NCBI GenBank assembly: GCA_002412885.1
Contig: DHVX01000071.1
Span: 6,745 to 70,744, forward strand
Source: Bacteroidales bacterium UBA5197
GTDB lineage: Bacteria; Bacteroidota; Bacteroidia; Bacteroidales; Lentimicrobiaceae
Direction: 5' to 3'
Length of the DNA stretch: 64,000 nt
Of the stretch, positions 10,224 to 19,789 are shown in pieces (position 1 is the first letter of the stretch; every line of letters starts with the position of its first letter). The notes below the pieces were generated by a model. It had not been told where the DNA came from. It did no database searches and saw only the letters and a program-made list of their open reading frames with translations. A program made the position numbers and the translations under genes.

Positions 10224-10481
10224 ATCAGTTCAGATAAATAAAGCACTGTTGCCTCAATTAATGTTTGCTCCTCCGGCACAGCATTAAACACTGACATGCG
10301 GAATAAAAGAAACACATAATTCATTCGGATTATCAGCAATGCTTTAGTTTTAGTCTTATCACTCTTTCGATCGATTAATTGTCACTTCAACTTCACATTT
10401 TCCTTAAACCATTTTATATCTATGGTTGTTTATATATAGATTACTGCATAATCAATCCATCATTCACCTAAAACTTTAATT

Positions 10482-11879
10482 ATGAAAAAGATACTACGCT
10501 CAAACGTATTTATGGCTCTGTTTATGGTATTTATGCTGCCATTTACAACCTGGTCTGCTGTGCATATTGTAAATGTACAGAACAATTTTTTCAGCCCATC
10601 CAACATAAACAATGTGCAAATCGGAGATGTAATTCGATGGGTTTGGGTCAGCGGTGTGCACACAACCACGTCCACAACCATTCCGGCTGGAGCAGCAGCA
10701 TGGGACAGCCCTATAACCAGTGGTTCGCCAACTTTCGAATACACTGTTACAGTTGCCGGCAGCTATAATTATGTTTGTACACCTCATGCAGGCATGGGAA
10801 TGGTTGGCTCGTTTTCCGTATCAGCAGGTTCTACACTTTCTGTTAGTCCTTCAAATCAGAATGTATCTGCAATGGCCGGAAGTACAATGTTCACAGTTAC
10901 TTCCAATTCAAGCTGGACAGCAACCAGCAATCAGCCCTGGTGCACAGTAACACCTTCAGGTACCGGAAACGGGACAATAACCGCAAATTACACTGCGAAT
11001 CCTGCAACTACAACGCGTGTTGCAACTATTACAGTAAGTGTCTCAGGTCTTCCATCTCAAACGGTTACAGTAACGCAGGCAGGAGCTGCTGCCACATTAT
11101 CTGTTGCGCCTTCTAATCAGAATGTCGCAGCAACGGCCGGTAGTACCATGTTTACGGTTACCTCCAATTCAAACTGGACAGCATCCAGCAATCAAACCTG
11201 GTGTACAGTCACTTCAAGTGGATCAGGCAATGGAAACATAACCGCAAATTACGCTGAAAATACTTCTGTTACATCGCGTGTGGCGACAATAACCGTTATT
11301 GCATCAGGTGCAGCCAACCAAACCGTAACAGTGACACAGGAAGGAGCTGCTGCAACACTGTCAGTAGATCCACCCAATCATAATGTTTCGCCAATGGCCG
11401 GGTCAGTTGTTTTTATGGTAACTTCAAATACCAACTGGACTGCTCAAAGCAATTCGGACTGGTGCGTAACAAACACCGAAGGCACTGGAAATGCGGAACT
11501 GATTGCTGACTATGCTGAGAACGAAACCTACGAAGTCCGTGTGGCTGAGCTGGTTATTACTGTTGATGGACTTCCGCCACAAACAGTAACTGTTACCCAG
11601 GATGCTTCAACGGTTTCAGTAAACAATATCCCTGCAGGCAGTTTCCAACTATTTCCAAACCCTGCGCAGCAAACCATAAATATCAGTTTTGATAACAACA
11701 TTGGTAAAGAAGTCCAATTGACAATTGCTCAAATGGATGGTCGCATTGTGATGGATACACCATTGACAACCAGTAAGATCAGGACTATTGATATTTCGGA
11801 GCTGCCATCAGGAACTTACATTGTTTCTGTCATTTCCGGAGATAAACCGCATAGGCAGATTCTGGTCAAAGCCCGATAA
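10482..11879 (+). CDS. Secreted cupredoxin + three BACON domains + T9SS sorting domain
   Basis: This 465-residue protein has a signal peptide (residues 1-25) and then a plastocyanin-like domain (about 26-115) with candidate copper ligands His60, Cys99, His102 and Met107 in C-x2-H-x4-M spacing. Three tandem repeats of about 86 residues follow (about 118-203, 204-290, 291-377), each with the N/SxW...W pattern and TVTQ ending of BACON domains. A type A T9SS C-terminal sorting domain runs from about 385 to 465 (FQLFPNPAQQTINI, then SGTYIVSV). It is exported by Sec and then T9SS to the surface. A copper protein joined to BACON modules is unusual. The gene is monocistronic with a strong terminator. 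Confidence 0.9.
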   Translation: MKKILRSNVFMALFMVFMLPFTTWSAVHIVNVQNNFFSPSNINNVQIGDVIRWVWVSGVHTTTSTTIPAGAAAWDSPITSGSPTFEYTVTVAGSYNYVCTPHAGMGMVGSFSVSAGSTLSVSPSNQNVSAMAGSTMFTVTSNSSWTATSNQPWCTVTPSGTGNGTITANYTANPATTTRVATITVSVSGLPSQTVTVTQAGAAATLSVAPSNQNVAATAGSTMFTVTSNSNWTASSNQTWCTVTSSGSGNGNITANYAENTSVTSRVATITVIASGAANQTVTVTQEGAAATLSVDPPNHNVSPMAGSVVFMVTSNTNWTAQSNSDWCVTNTEGTGNAELIADYAENETYEVRVAELVITVDGLPPQTVTVTQDASTVSVNNIPAGSFQLFPNPAQQTINISFDNNIGKEVQLTIAQMDGRIVMDTPLTTSKIRTIDISELPSGTYIVSVISGDKPHRQILVKAR

Positions 11880-11970
11880 TGCTCCCGATCTTTTCCGTGA
11901 AAGCGTTAAAAGCATTAAACAGGAAGGACAGAACAGATTATTTCTGACCAATAACCATATTGTAAAATTT

Positions 11971-12024
11971 ACACCGGGAGACAGTCAAATCAGCATTTGG
12001 CTGCCAAACCCGGTGTTTTTTTTG
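11971..12024 (+). terminator. Rho-independent terminator after the cupredoxin gene
   Basis: ACACCGGG (11971-11978) pairs with CCCGGTGT (12009-12016) and is followed by a run of eight or more T. It lies 92 bp after the stop codon. Confidence 0.75.
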
Positions 12025-12075
12025 TGAATGGCTGCAATAATCAGGGATTAAATCCGTAAATACATAACGATTAAC

Positions 12076-12083
12076 TAACTTTG
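12076..12083 (+). promoter_or_regulatory. -7 box TAACTTTG; argues against an upstream TTG start
   Basis: TAACTTTG matches the Bacteroidota -7 consensus TAnnTTTG. An in-frame TTG codon at 12081 falls inside this box, so translation most likely begins at the ATG at 12102. I see no clear -33 TTTG. Confidence 0.5.
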
Positions 12084-12101
12084 TGGCCTTACATAACTCC
12101 T

Positions 12102-13559
12102 ATGCAATTACCCTCAAAATTTCTTCAAAGCGGAATGGTAGTTTTATTGCTGTTTCTGATATTTATTTCATGCCGGAAAGAGGATAAATTCGACACCAGC
12201 CCGGATACCAGATTAAGCTTTTCAACCGATACCGTACTTTTTGATACCGTATTTTCAACCATTGGTTCGTCTTCCAGGGTTTTTATGATCTATAATCCTT
12301 CAAAGGAAAGGATCAACATCAGTTCTATCAGACTAGCCAGAGGTGAAAGTTCTCCATTCCGCATCAATGTTGATGGAATTGCTGCTACCGAAATTAATGA
12401 TCTGGAAATTGCTGCCAAAGACTCTGCTTTTGTTTTTGTGAAAGTCACCATTGATCCCAACCAGGCCAACAATCCGCTGATTCAGCAGGACAGCATTGTA
12501 TTTAGCACCAATGGAAACATTCAGGATGTGAAACTGGTGGCCTGGGGACAGGATGCTTATTTTTACCGAAATGGCATCATCGGCAGCGATTATGTATTTA
12601 CTGCCGACAAACCTCATGTTGTTTATGGCTTTCTGGCTGTTGACTCACTTTTCACCCTCACCATTGAAGCCGGCAGCAAAATACATTTTCACAGTGGTTC
12701 CATTTTACTGGTTTACACCGATGCTACACTGAAAGTAAATGGAACAAAAGAGAACCCTGTAATTTTCCAGGGCGACAGGTTGGAACCTTATTATCAGAAC
12801 ATTGCAGGACAATGGGGAAGAATCTGGCTGTATGCGGGAAGTATCAACAACGAAATCAATTATGCAATCATCCGCAATGGCGAGGTAGGCATACATGCCG
12901 ACACCACCGGAAATTCGCCAAACCCAACGCTACGTATCAGTAATTCGCTCATTTATAATATGAGTCAGACCGGCATCCTTGGTCAGGGAACTCATCTGGA
13001 GGTTGCGAACTGTGTTATCGGGAACTGCGGCAACCGTTCTGTGGCACTTACCCTTGGCGGGAAATATGACTTCCGTCATTGCACCATCGGTAATTTCTGG
13101 AATAAATCCTTTCGTCGCGGTGCTGCAATTGAATTGAATAACTATTATTTTGATGCGGACAATAATGTTCAACTGCGCCCGCTTGAAATGGCATATTTCG
13201 GAAACTGTGTTATTTACGGAGAAAAAAACGAAGAAATTACCATCGATCAGCACAGTTCCGGCGGTATTTTAAACTACCGATTCGATCATTGCCTGCTGAA
13301 AACCGAACGCAATATTTCGGATCAGGAGAAATTTCCCGGTAGTATAAAGAATCAGAATCCATGGTTTAAAGACCCTATGATGGCACAATTCCAGCCTGAC
13401 AGCACTTTATCTTCTGCAATTAACAAAGGAAACCTGATTGTTCATCAGGGTGCATTTCTGGATCTTTCGAAGGATATTGATGGAAATTCACGCATTTCTG
13501 ATGAGGCACCGGATATCGGGGCTTATGAGTTTCAGCTTCCTGAAGAGAGAAGGAGGTAA
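12102..13559 (+). CDS. Lipoprotein with right-handed parallel beta-helix
   Basis: This is a 485-residue protein from the ATG at 12102, chosen because the longer frame begins inside a promoter box. The SPII signal ends LIFISC with the lipid-acceptor Cys24, giving an outer-membrane or periplasmic lipoprotein. An N-terminal beta-sandwich of about 130 residues (DTVFSTIGSSSRVFMIYNP) is typical of a Bacteroidota family. It is followed by parallel beta-helix rungs with repeated asparagine/glycine turns (ISNSLIYNMSQTGILGQGTH, then EVANCVIGNCGN). The C-terminus reads SDEAPDIGAYEF, the usual end of such PbH1-repeat proteins. The ligand is unknown, though polysaccharide binding is common in the fold. 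It is convergent with sucD. Confidence 0.8.
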   Translation: MQLPSKFLQSGMVVLLLFLIFISCRKEDKFDTSPDTRLSFSTDTVLFDTVFSTIGSSSRVFMIYNPSKERINISSIRLARGESSPFRINVDGIAATEINDLEIAAKDSAFVFVKVTIDPNQANNPLIQQDSIVFSTNGNIQDVKLVAWGQDAYFYRNGIIGSDYVFTADKPHVVYGFLAVDSLFTLTIEAGSKIHFHSGSILLVYTDATLKVNGTKENPVIFQGDRLEPYYQNIAGQWGRIWLYAGSINNEINYAIIRNGEVGIHADTTGNSPNPTLRISNSLIYNMSQTGILGQGTHLEVANCVIGNCGNRSVALTLGGKYDFRHCTIGNFWNKSFRRGAAIELNNYYFDADNNVQLRPLEMAYFGNCVIYGEKNEEITIDQHSSGGILNYRFDHCLLKTERNISDQEKFPGSIKNQNPWFKDPMMAQFQPDSTLSSAINKGNLIVHQGAFLDLSKDIDGNSRISDEAPDIGAYEFQLPEERRR

Positions 13560-13597
13560 TTTACTGATAAAAACAGTATTGAAGAAAAATAATTTCC

Positions 13598-13632
13598 AAA
13601 AAAGCCGATTCTTTATCAGAACCGGCTTTTTA
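13598..13632. terminator. Bidirectional terminator between convergent genes
   Basis: AAAAAGCCG (from 13599) pairs with CGGCTTTTT (13623-13631) around a short TTCT/AGAA stem extension, with A- and T-tracts on the two sides. It can serve both the lipoprotein gene (+) and sucD (-). Confidence 0.8.
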
Positions 13633-13649
13633 TTTCATTTTTCAGCTAT

Positions 13650-14522
13650 TTACTTTTTGAGAAGCTCAAGCATTTTTGAACCTAAATCAGCGGGAGAATC
13701 CACCACATGAACGCCACATTCGCGAAGGATAGCCTTTTTGGCTTCAGCAGTATCATCTTTACCACCCACAATCGCACCTGCATGGCCCATTGTACGTCCT
13801 TTGGGAGCTGTTGCGCCGGCAATAAAACTAACTACGGGCTTTGTGCCATGTTCTTTGATCCAGTAACCGGCTTCGGCTTCCATACCACCACCAATTTCGC
13901 CGATCATCACAATTCCTTTGGTTTCGGGATCGTTCATAAACAGCTCAACAGCATCGCGGGTTGAAGTTCCATTGATGGGATCACCACCAATTCCAATGGC
14001 TGTTGTTTGTCCTAAACCGGCTTTGGTCAACTGATCAACTGCCTCATAGGTAAGGGTGCCTGAGCGGCTGACAATTCCAACCACACCTCTTTGATGGATG
14101 AAGCCAGGCATAATACCGATTTTGGCTTCTCCGGGCGTAATAATACCCGGACAATTCGGGCCAATCAAACGGCAATCGCGCTCTTTGATATATTCTTTGG
14201 CCATCATCATGTCCTTAACAGGAATGCCTTCGGTGATGCAAACAATCACCTTAATTCCGCCGTCAGCAGCTTCCATAATTGCATCGGCTGCGAATGCAGG
14301 TGGTACAAAAATTATAGAAACATCGGCGCCTGTTGAAACAACAGCATCTGAAACTGTGTTAAAAACCGGCTTTCCCAAATGGAATCTGCCCCCTTTGCCG
14401 GGAGTTACACCACCCACTACCTGGGTGCCGTATTCTATCATCTGAGTCGCGTGAAATGTACCTTCTGTGCCGGTGAATCCTTGCACAATTACTTTGGAAT
14501 CTTTGTTAACCAGAATACTCAT
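13650..14522 (-). CDS. sucD: Succinyl-CoA ligase (ADP/GDP-forming) subunit alpha
   Basis: This 290-residue protein is the usual length for the family. The N-terminal CoA-binding Rossmann domain reads VIVQGFTGTEGTFHATQMIEYG with the GGVTPGKGG loop (residues 37-45). The C-terminal ligase domain carries the phosphorylated histidine His247 in MGHAGAIVGG and the GPNCPGI segment at 121-127. It interconverts succinyl-CoA and succinate with nucleotide phosphorylation in the TCA pathway. The beta subunit gene sucC is not next to it: mnmE lies on one side and the beta-helix lipoprotein on the other. The separation from sucC is the only odd point. Confidence 0.97.
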   Translation of the reverse strand: MSILVNKDSKVIVQGFTGTEGTFHATQMIEYGTQVVGGVTPGKGGRFHLGKPVFNTVSDAVVSTGADVSIIFVPPAFAADAIMEAADGGIKVIVCITEGIPVKDMMMAKEYIKERDCRLIGPNCPGIITPGEAKIGIMPGFIHQRGVVGIVSRSGTLTYEAVDQLTKAGLGQTTAIGIGGDPINGTSTRDAVELFMNDPETKGIVMIGEIGGGMEAEAGYWIKEHGTKPVVSFIAGATAPKGRTMGHAGAIVGGKDDTAEAKKAILRECGVHVVDSPADLGSKMLELLKK

Positions 14523-14664
14523 AAATGCTTGTTTACTGTGTTTAAAACGAAATTGTCACTCCTAAGAATGAAAATTATCTAATTTTGTTCATTACTGAAG
14601 CAGAAATTGCGTATATTTCTGCATTAATTTGAGGGATTAAAAGTACTGAAAAAAAACTTACGCC

Positions 14665-16068
14665 ATGAACATAGATTTTCTCTCTTCCGTAGATACCATT
14701 TGCGCACTTTCCACCCCTGCAGGATCAGGTGCTATTGCTCTTATCAGACTATCTGGCAGTCAGGCTGTTGATTTTACATCAACCATTTTCAAGCCCAAAC
14801 GAACAGCAACTTTGCTTGAAGAAATTGAATCTCACAAAGCAACATTCGGGGGCATTGAGCATAATGGAAACCTGATTGACGAAGTGCTTGTGACCGTTTT
14901 CAGGAATCCTCACTCCTATACCGGAGAGGATGTGGTTGAAATTTCCTGTCACGGTTCTGTTTTTATCCAACAGAAAATACTAGAGCTATTGCTTTCAGCC
15001 GGAGCAAGGCTTGCCGAACCTGGTGAATTTACCATGAGGGCATTTATGAATGGTCGTTTCGATTTATCGCAGGCTGAAGCGGTGGCAGATCTGATTGCAT
15101 CCAACTCCGAAGCTTCACATCGTCTGGCTATCAGTCAGATGCGCGGAGGATTCTCCATAAAAATCGGAGACCTCAGGGCTAAGCTGGTCGATTTTGCATC
15201 ACTCATCGAACTTGAACTGGATTTTGCTGAAGAAGATGTAGAATTTGCTGACCGTACCGCTCTTTTTAAACTATTGGAAACCATTAAGACTGAAATTGAA
15301 AGCCTGAAATCATCTTTCTCGCTCGGAAATGTGATGAAACATGGTATTCCTGTAGCCATTGCCGGGAAAACCAATGTCGGCAAATCAACCTTGCTGAATG
15401 CGCTGCTGAATGAAGAACGGGCAATCGTATCAGAAATCCCGGGAACCACACGTGATGCCATTGAAGATACCATCAGCATTCAGGGCGTTACTTTCAGATT
15501 TATTGATACCGCCGGTCTGCGTCATACCGAAGATACCATCGAAAACATTGGCATTGAGCGCACTTACGAAAAAATGAATCAGGCTTCAGTTGTACTTTAT
15601 GTTTTTGATATTACAACCGCAAGCGAGCAGGAAATTGATGATGCCATAGCTGAAATCCGCGTTCTGCTTGAAGATTCTGAGAAACAGATTATTCCGATTG
15701 CCAACAAAACCGATATGCTGATGGAATCGCCGCATTCCTTTAAAAAGCTGGTAGAACTTGATACCCTGTTTATTTCAGCAAAGCGCAACGAAAACATCAA
15801 CCTGATCACCGATCGCCTGCTATCATCCGCCCACTACGGCGAAACCGGCGATCAGACCATAGTTTATAGTCTCCGTCATTTTGATGCCCTTACCCGTGCC
15901 GGACAGAGCATTGAAAGCATCGAAAAAGGTTTTGCCGAAAATGTCCCCTCCGATCTGATTGCCATCGATATCCGTCAGGCATTGCACCACCTGGGAACAA
16001 TTACCGGCGAAGTCACATCAGAAGAGCTGCTGGGGAATATATTCGGGAAGTTCTGTATCGGGAAATAA
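14665..16068 (+). CDS. mnmE: tRNA uridine-5-carboxymethylaminomethyl modification GTPase
   Basis: This 467-residue full-length MnmE has an N-terminal formyl-THF-binding domain (about 1-120), a helical domain, and an inserted G domain with GKTNVGKS (234-241), DTAG (281-284) and NKTD (347-350). It ends in FCIGK with the conserved C-terminal Cys464. With MnmG it installs the cmnm5 modification on U34 of certain tRNAs. It is transcribed divergently from sucD. The small lipoprotein gene follows after 55 bp and may be cotranscribed, though it is functionally unrelated. Confidence 0.97.
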   Translation: MNIDFLSSVDTICALSTPAGSGAIALIRLSGSQAVDFTSTIFKPKRTATLLEEIESHKATFGGIEHNGNLIDEVLVTVFRNPHSYTGEDVVEISCHGSVFIQQKILELLLSAGARLAEPGEFTMRAFMNGRFDLSQAEAVADLIASNSEASHRLAISQMRGGFSIKIGDLRAKLVDFASLIELELDFAEEDVEFADRTALFKLLETIKTEIESLKSSFSLGNVMKHGIPVAIAGKTNVGKSTLLNALLNEERAIVSEIPGTTRDAIEDTISIQGVTFRFIDTAGLRHTEDTIENIGIERTYEKMNQASVVLYVFDITTASEQEIDDAIAEIRVLLEDSEKQIIPIANKTDMLMESPHSFKKLVELDTLFISAKRNENINLITDRLLSSAHYGETGDQTIVYSLRHFDALTRAGQSIESIEKGFAENVPSDLIAIDIRQALHHLGTITGEVTSEELLGNIFGKFCIGK

Positions 16069-16123
16069 TTATCCTAACCGATTTCACGGGATGGCTCATG
16101 TCCAGCGAAGGCCGAAACAAATT

Positions 16124-16966
16124 ATGATAACAAAAAAACTTATTCTAATATTACTCATACTGCTTGCTGGCTTCTCATGCAAACATACCATCAATAATGA
16201 ATTAGTCAATGAACCAGGTAGCACTGATACATTAGCATCAGATTCAATCACTTATGGAAATCCGGAGATGGAATCTGACACCATAATAATTTTGCCTGTT
16301 GGTAATCAAGGCCTTGAAATTGACACGGCTGATTTGGATAAACTACTGGTTTATATTCCATATGAAAAAAGTTCTAATGGCTATCAAATTGAAAAGTATG
16401 CCTTTCAGGATCCATGGTGTTCAATACCGTTCTTTTCAAAATATAGAATGTATTATGCCAACCGAAACCTTGAATTTATGTTCTCTGATACACTTGTTTC
16501 GCCTATTCATATGGAAAGTGAATCCGGTCAGACCGGTTTTACAATCTGGAAACTGACAGAAGGAAAATACAGATTGATTTGTTTGCTTGATGGATTTATC
16601 CCCAACTATGCCAGAGTTGATAGTGTTTTTAATCTTGCGAAAGGCAAATATCTTATTACAGGAACAGCATCATGGGGAGATCAAGGCGATAATAGTGGAT
16701 ATTTCTGGGTTGCTGCGTGGGACGATATCCGTTCATTTAGAATAATACACATGGATAAATGGTTTACACCTGCTTCTGATTCAGTTTGTGATAAATATTC
16801 CTATTCTTATTTTTTCAGACAGGAGAAAATGTTAATCGAACTCAAGAAAATAAAGGAAACCTACGATTGCAACAATTACCCGGAAAGAAGATTAAACAGA
16901 GTGGTGAAAAATATTTCTATCGATCTCAACAAGTGTATATTGCTTGACCGGACAGAAGACTTTTAA
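16124..16966 (+). CDS. Orphan lipoprotein
   Basis: This is a 280-residue protein starting at the ATG at 16124; the open frame extends back into mnmE but has no good signal there. The SPII signal ends LLAGFSC, with Cys19 as lipid acceptor. The mature part is rich in aromatic residues and short beta-strand patterns (FTIWKLTEGKYRLICLLDGF). I do not recognise a domain. It is probably attached to the inner or outer membrane facing the periplasm. It may ride on mnmE transcription 55 bp upstream and is convergent with the next gene, 29 bp away. Confidence 0.7.
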   Translation: MITKKLILILLILLAGFSCKHTINNELVNEPGSTDTLASDSITYGNPEMESDTIIILPVGNQGLEIDTADLDKLLVYIPYEKSSNGYQIEKYAFQDPWCSIPFFSKYRMYYANRNLEFMFSDTLVSPIHMESESGQTGFTIWKLTEGKYRLICLLDGFIPNYARVDSVFNLAKGKYLITGTASWGDQGDNSGYFWVAAWDDIRSFRIIHMDKWFTPASDSVCDKYSYSYFFRQEKMLIELKKIKETYDCNNYPERRLNRVVKNISIDLNKCILLDRTEDF

Positions 16967-16995
16967 CCTTATCCAAACTTTATAAAAAAAAAGAT

Positions 16996-18615
16996 TTAGA
17001 AGATTTTCATCCATTTACCGGTTTTTGCTGTGTTTCCATTGGCTGCTGAAATGATCCGATAGATGTAAGTTCCCGGCTCCAGCGATCCGACATCCAGGCT
17101 AAGCTCATTTCCAATAATCGTCTGGTTTATTACAAGAGAGCCGGAAACATCAAACAATTGGAATCCGGAATTCGGAATATCTGTAAAAACAAAAAGGCTT
17201 GAGTGTCCGGGGTTCGGAAAGACCCCTGAACTTTCAGTGTCTCTGCTGTTGACCGCAATATTGGTAATGATATTTATATTTTCGTAAGCGCCCATTTCTA
17301 TAGAAGTCCCTATTATTCTTGGGTTACCCAAAATGTCCATGGCTGGGATATGAAGTCCGGCTGTATCGGCTGTCCCATGATTCACACAGGGAGAAAAATC
17401 AGATAGATTCCAGTCGGCTTCTGAACCATCATACTGTAATCCTGCTCCAGGAGTCGGTGAAATAAATTCCGGATATTCATAAATTGAATTTGTCCCGCCA
17501 TTGCCGTACTCAACGCAATTATTGAAGAGTTGATAACCCAGGTTTGCGTTCTGTAAATGAATCTGATCACTGATCTGGCCAGGGTAACGCTCATTTCCCC
17601 AGCATATATTGTTATAGATACGCGCCCTGGAAAAAATCTCAATTCCTCCGCTTAAGGAATAGTTGTTCACAATGGTATTGTTAAATATCCGTGTAACTGA
17701 TCCCTGATGTCCGTCAAAAAATCCGACGCCGTAATTATTGCAAATTACATTGTTATAGACCATAGCCTCCGGATTACTTGTGTATATAATTCCGGATATA
17801 GATTGATTGTTGAAACAGTAATTGTTGCTTATGGTCGGGCTATAGGCAAAGGCATCAAAAGTACTGATGGCTCCCCCGGATCCTCCTATGCAAATCCATC
17901 CACCACTGATTTTCCACCACATTGCTGCATTTCCTTTAAAGGTATTGTTATCGATTCGGGTATGGCACCCTGGGTTGATACAAATTGCGCCCCCTACATC
18001 AAATGATCTGTTATTCAGAAAGATGTTATTTTCTATGCGGACCTGATTTACATTTTTACAATAAATGGCACCTCCGGCAGCTCCTTCCACGCCATTAGTA
18101 TAACAAATAACCATATTTGAACTTAATTCACTGTTCCTGATGAGTAGGTTGCCATAGTTATCAGCCCTGATAGCTCCACCCATAATGTCGCCAGCATATT
18201 CACCAAACTTTTTGGCAAACTGAATTTTGCAGTATTCAAATATTGAACTGTCCGGGGATGAATAACTGCTATGTAAGTGGATGCCTGCCCAACCACCTTT
18301 TGCAGACAAGGTGTCGGTAAAAAAAGCATTTGTATTGTGATTTGTAAAAACAATGGTATCATTCAATGCACCCAAAGCACTGATACTGCCTGATATATCA
18401 AGTTTAAAATAGCCCTGAAACTCAACATACGTGCCTGAATTGATCTGAAGTTTAACTCCCTGTGGTACAACGAGGTCTCCGATAACTTTTACCGTATCGG
18501 CATTCCAGACAGTGCCGGGTTCAATGGTGTCTGAAACATAAATTGTCTGACATTTCAGCTGGGACAATGGGAACAGCAGCACTATTAATAATGTGGAAAT
18601 CAGATTGGGTTTCAT
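16996..18615 (-). CDS. Secreted parallel beta-helix protein with T9SS sorting domain
   Basis: This is a 539-residue protein from the ATG at 18615, which places the signal peptide (LISTLLIVLLFPLSQLKCQ) at the N-terminus; the longer frame adds a poor 15-residue extension. Residues about 60-420 are parallel beta-helix rungs with recurring N-N-x-F/I motifs (VRIENNIFLNNRSF, then DNNTFKGNAA). DILGNPRIIGTSIEMGAYEN marks the end of the helix. A type A T9SS sorting domain covers the last 80 residues (VFPNPGHSSLFV, then LEPGTYIYRII). It is secreted to the cell surface. The function is probably adhesion or polysaccharide interaction, which is inferred from the fold only. Confidence 0.85.
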   Translation of the reverse strand: MKPNLISTLLIVLLFPLSQLKCQTIYVSDTIEPGTVWNADTVKVIGDLVVPQGVKLQINSGTYVEFQGYFKLDISGSISALGALNDTIVFTNHNTNAFFTDTLSAKGGWAGIHLHSSYSSPDSSIFEYCKIQFAKKFGEYAGDIMGGAIRADNYGNLLIRNSELSSNMVICYTNGVEGAAGGAIYCKNVNQVRIENNIFLNNRSFDVGGAICINPGCHTRIDNNTFKGNAAMWWKISGGWICIGGSGGAISTFDAFAYSPTISNNYCFNNQSISGIIYTSNPEAMVYNNVICNNYGVGFFDGHQGSVTRIFNNTIVNNYSLSGGIEIFSRARIYNNICWGNERYPGQISDQIHLQNANLGYQLFNNCVEYGNGGTNSIYEYPEFISPTPGAGLQYDGSEADWNLSDFSPCVNHGTADTAGLHIPAMDILGNPRIIGTSIEMGAYENINIITNIAVNSRDTESSGVFPNPGHSSLFVFTDIPNSGFQLFDVSGSLVINQTIIGNELSLDVGSLEPGTYIYRIISAANGNTAKTGKWMKIF

Positions 18616-18921
18616 AGATTTAAAATATAATTGGCTATGGTTTTTTAAAGAACTGATCAATATGAAAGAAAAAAAATGATGAACAATTGCAGGGCAAAGC
18701 TGTCTGATATAATTTTAGTCTTTAATCAACTGTTCAGCTACAAAACTCTGCAACTATAAATATATTGTTTCATCAACCTGATTTTATTCTGAGCCTTGTT
18801 AGCCATAGACTCCACCTGAGTAATCCAATCTTGCACCTTTATTAATTTTCAGCTGCATAAGATAATATGCAGTTGTAATTTCACAATGGATTCACTTAAC
18901 CATTTCACATCTTTTTTTGTT

Positions 18922-18929
18922 TATCTTTG
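18922..18929 (+). promoter_or_regulatory. -7 box TATCTTTG
   Basis: This is an exact match to the Bacteroidota TAnnTTTG consensus, 22 bp before the ATG at 18951. No convincing -33 element is visible at the expected spacing. Confidence 0.5.
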
Positions 18930-18950
18930 ACTAAACCAAAACCCAAATAA

Positions 18951-19508
18951 ATGAAACACAAACTACTCTTCTCATTAATTGGCGCTATTGTCATTTTTGC
19001 ATGGCAGTTTCTGTCTTATGCAATGCCCAATTTTCATAAATCAGCATCGGCTTATACTCCGGCGCAGGATAGCATTTTAAAAATGCTTGAAAATCAAGGG
19101 CTTAGTGAAGGAATGTACTTCCTTGGGCAGCCTGACCCATCACTTAGCATGGCTGACCAACAGGCAGCGATGAAAGATTTCGAAGGTAAGCCCTGGGCTG
19201 TCCTCAATTATCACAAGGTGAGTTCTATGAGCATGACCATGCCTATGATCCGTGGCATCATGGTTTGTTTTGTACTTTCATTTTTATTATTCTGGCTTTT
19301 CCTGCAACAAAAGAGTCCAACTCTGATGAACCGGATACTCCTTGCTCTGGCTGTCGGGATGATCGGATTTCTGTTTGTACCTTATTCAAACTTTATCTGG
19401 TACAAAGCGCCGGATATATTCGCCCATTTCGCCGATGCGATTGTTCCCTGGGTGATACTGGGTTTTATCGGACACAAAATGGCTCAGATGCATGCAAAAC
19501 ATGCTTAA
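18951..19508 (+). CDS. Small integral membrane protein, function unknown
   Basis: This 185-residue protein has an N-terminal hydrophobic segment (LLFSLIGAIVIFAWQFLSYA) and an extracytoplasmic loop of about 80 residues. Three further membrane segments follow, near residues 102-120, 125-145 and 155-175. The C-terminus is histidine-rich (HKMAQMHAKHA). The loop has a methionine-rich stretch (SSMSMTMPM) that might contact metal ions, but this is speculation. I recognise no family. The gene is monocistronic, with a -7 box upstream and a GC hairpin downstream. Confidence 0.8.
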   Translation: MKHKLLFSLIGAIVIFAWQFLSYAMPNFHKSASAYTPAQDSILKMLENQGLSEGMYFLGQPDPSLSMADQQAAMKDFEGKPWAVLNYHKVSSMSMTMPMIRGIMVCFVLSFLLFWLFLQQKSPTLMNRILLALAVGMIGFLFVPYSNFIWYKAPDIFAHFADAIVPWVILGFIGHKMAQMHAKHA

Positions 19509-19570
19509 ACTTTTGTTGCTGAGGGGATAAACCAATAATCCATTCAGTAATTTGTAAATCATATATTGCA

Positions 19571-19603
19571 AACGCCCGGTGAATATTGCCGGGCGTTGTT
19601 TTA
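19571..19603 (+). terminator. Terminator after the small membrane protein gene
   Basis: AACGCCCGG (19571-19579) pairs perfectly with CCGGGCGTT (19589-19597), followed by GTTTT. Confidence 0.65.
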
Positions 19604-19789
19604 AGCGGAATAATCCTGGCAAGAGGGGTTTATGAAGGTGAAGTATTCCAAAAAAAATGATTTCCCGGAAAAAAAACTGAAAAATATCAGATACTCAAAT
19701 CTATAATCTATATATTTGCTTATAATATCGCTGAATAAAATCTATTTGACTCAAACCTGATGATATATACACTTCAAAAATTAACTTCT

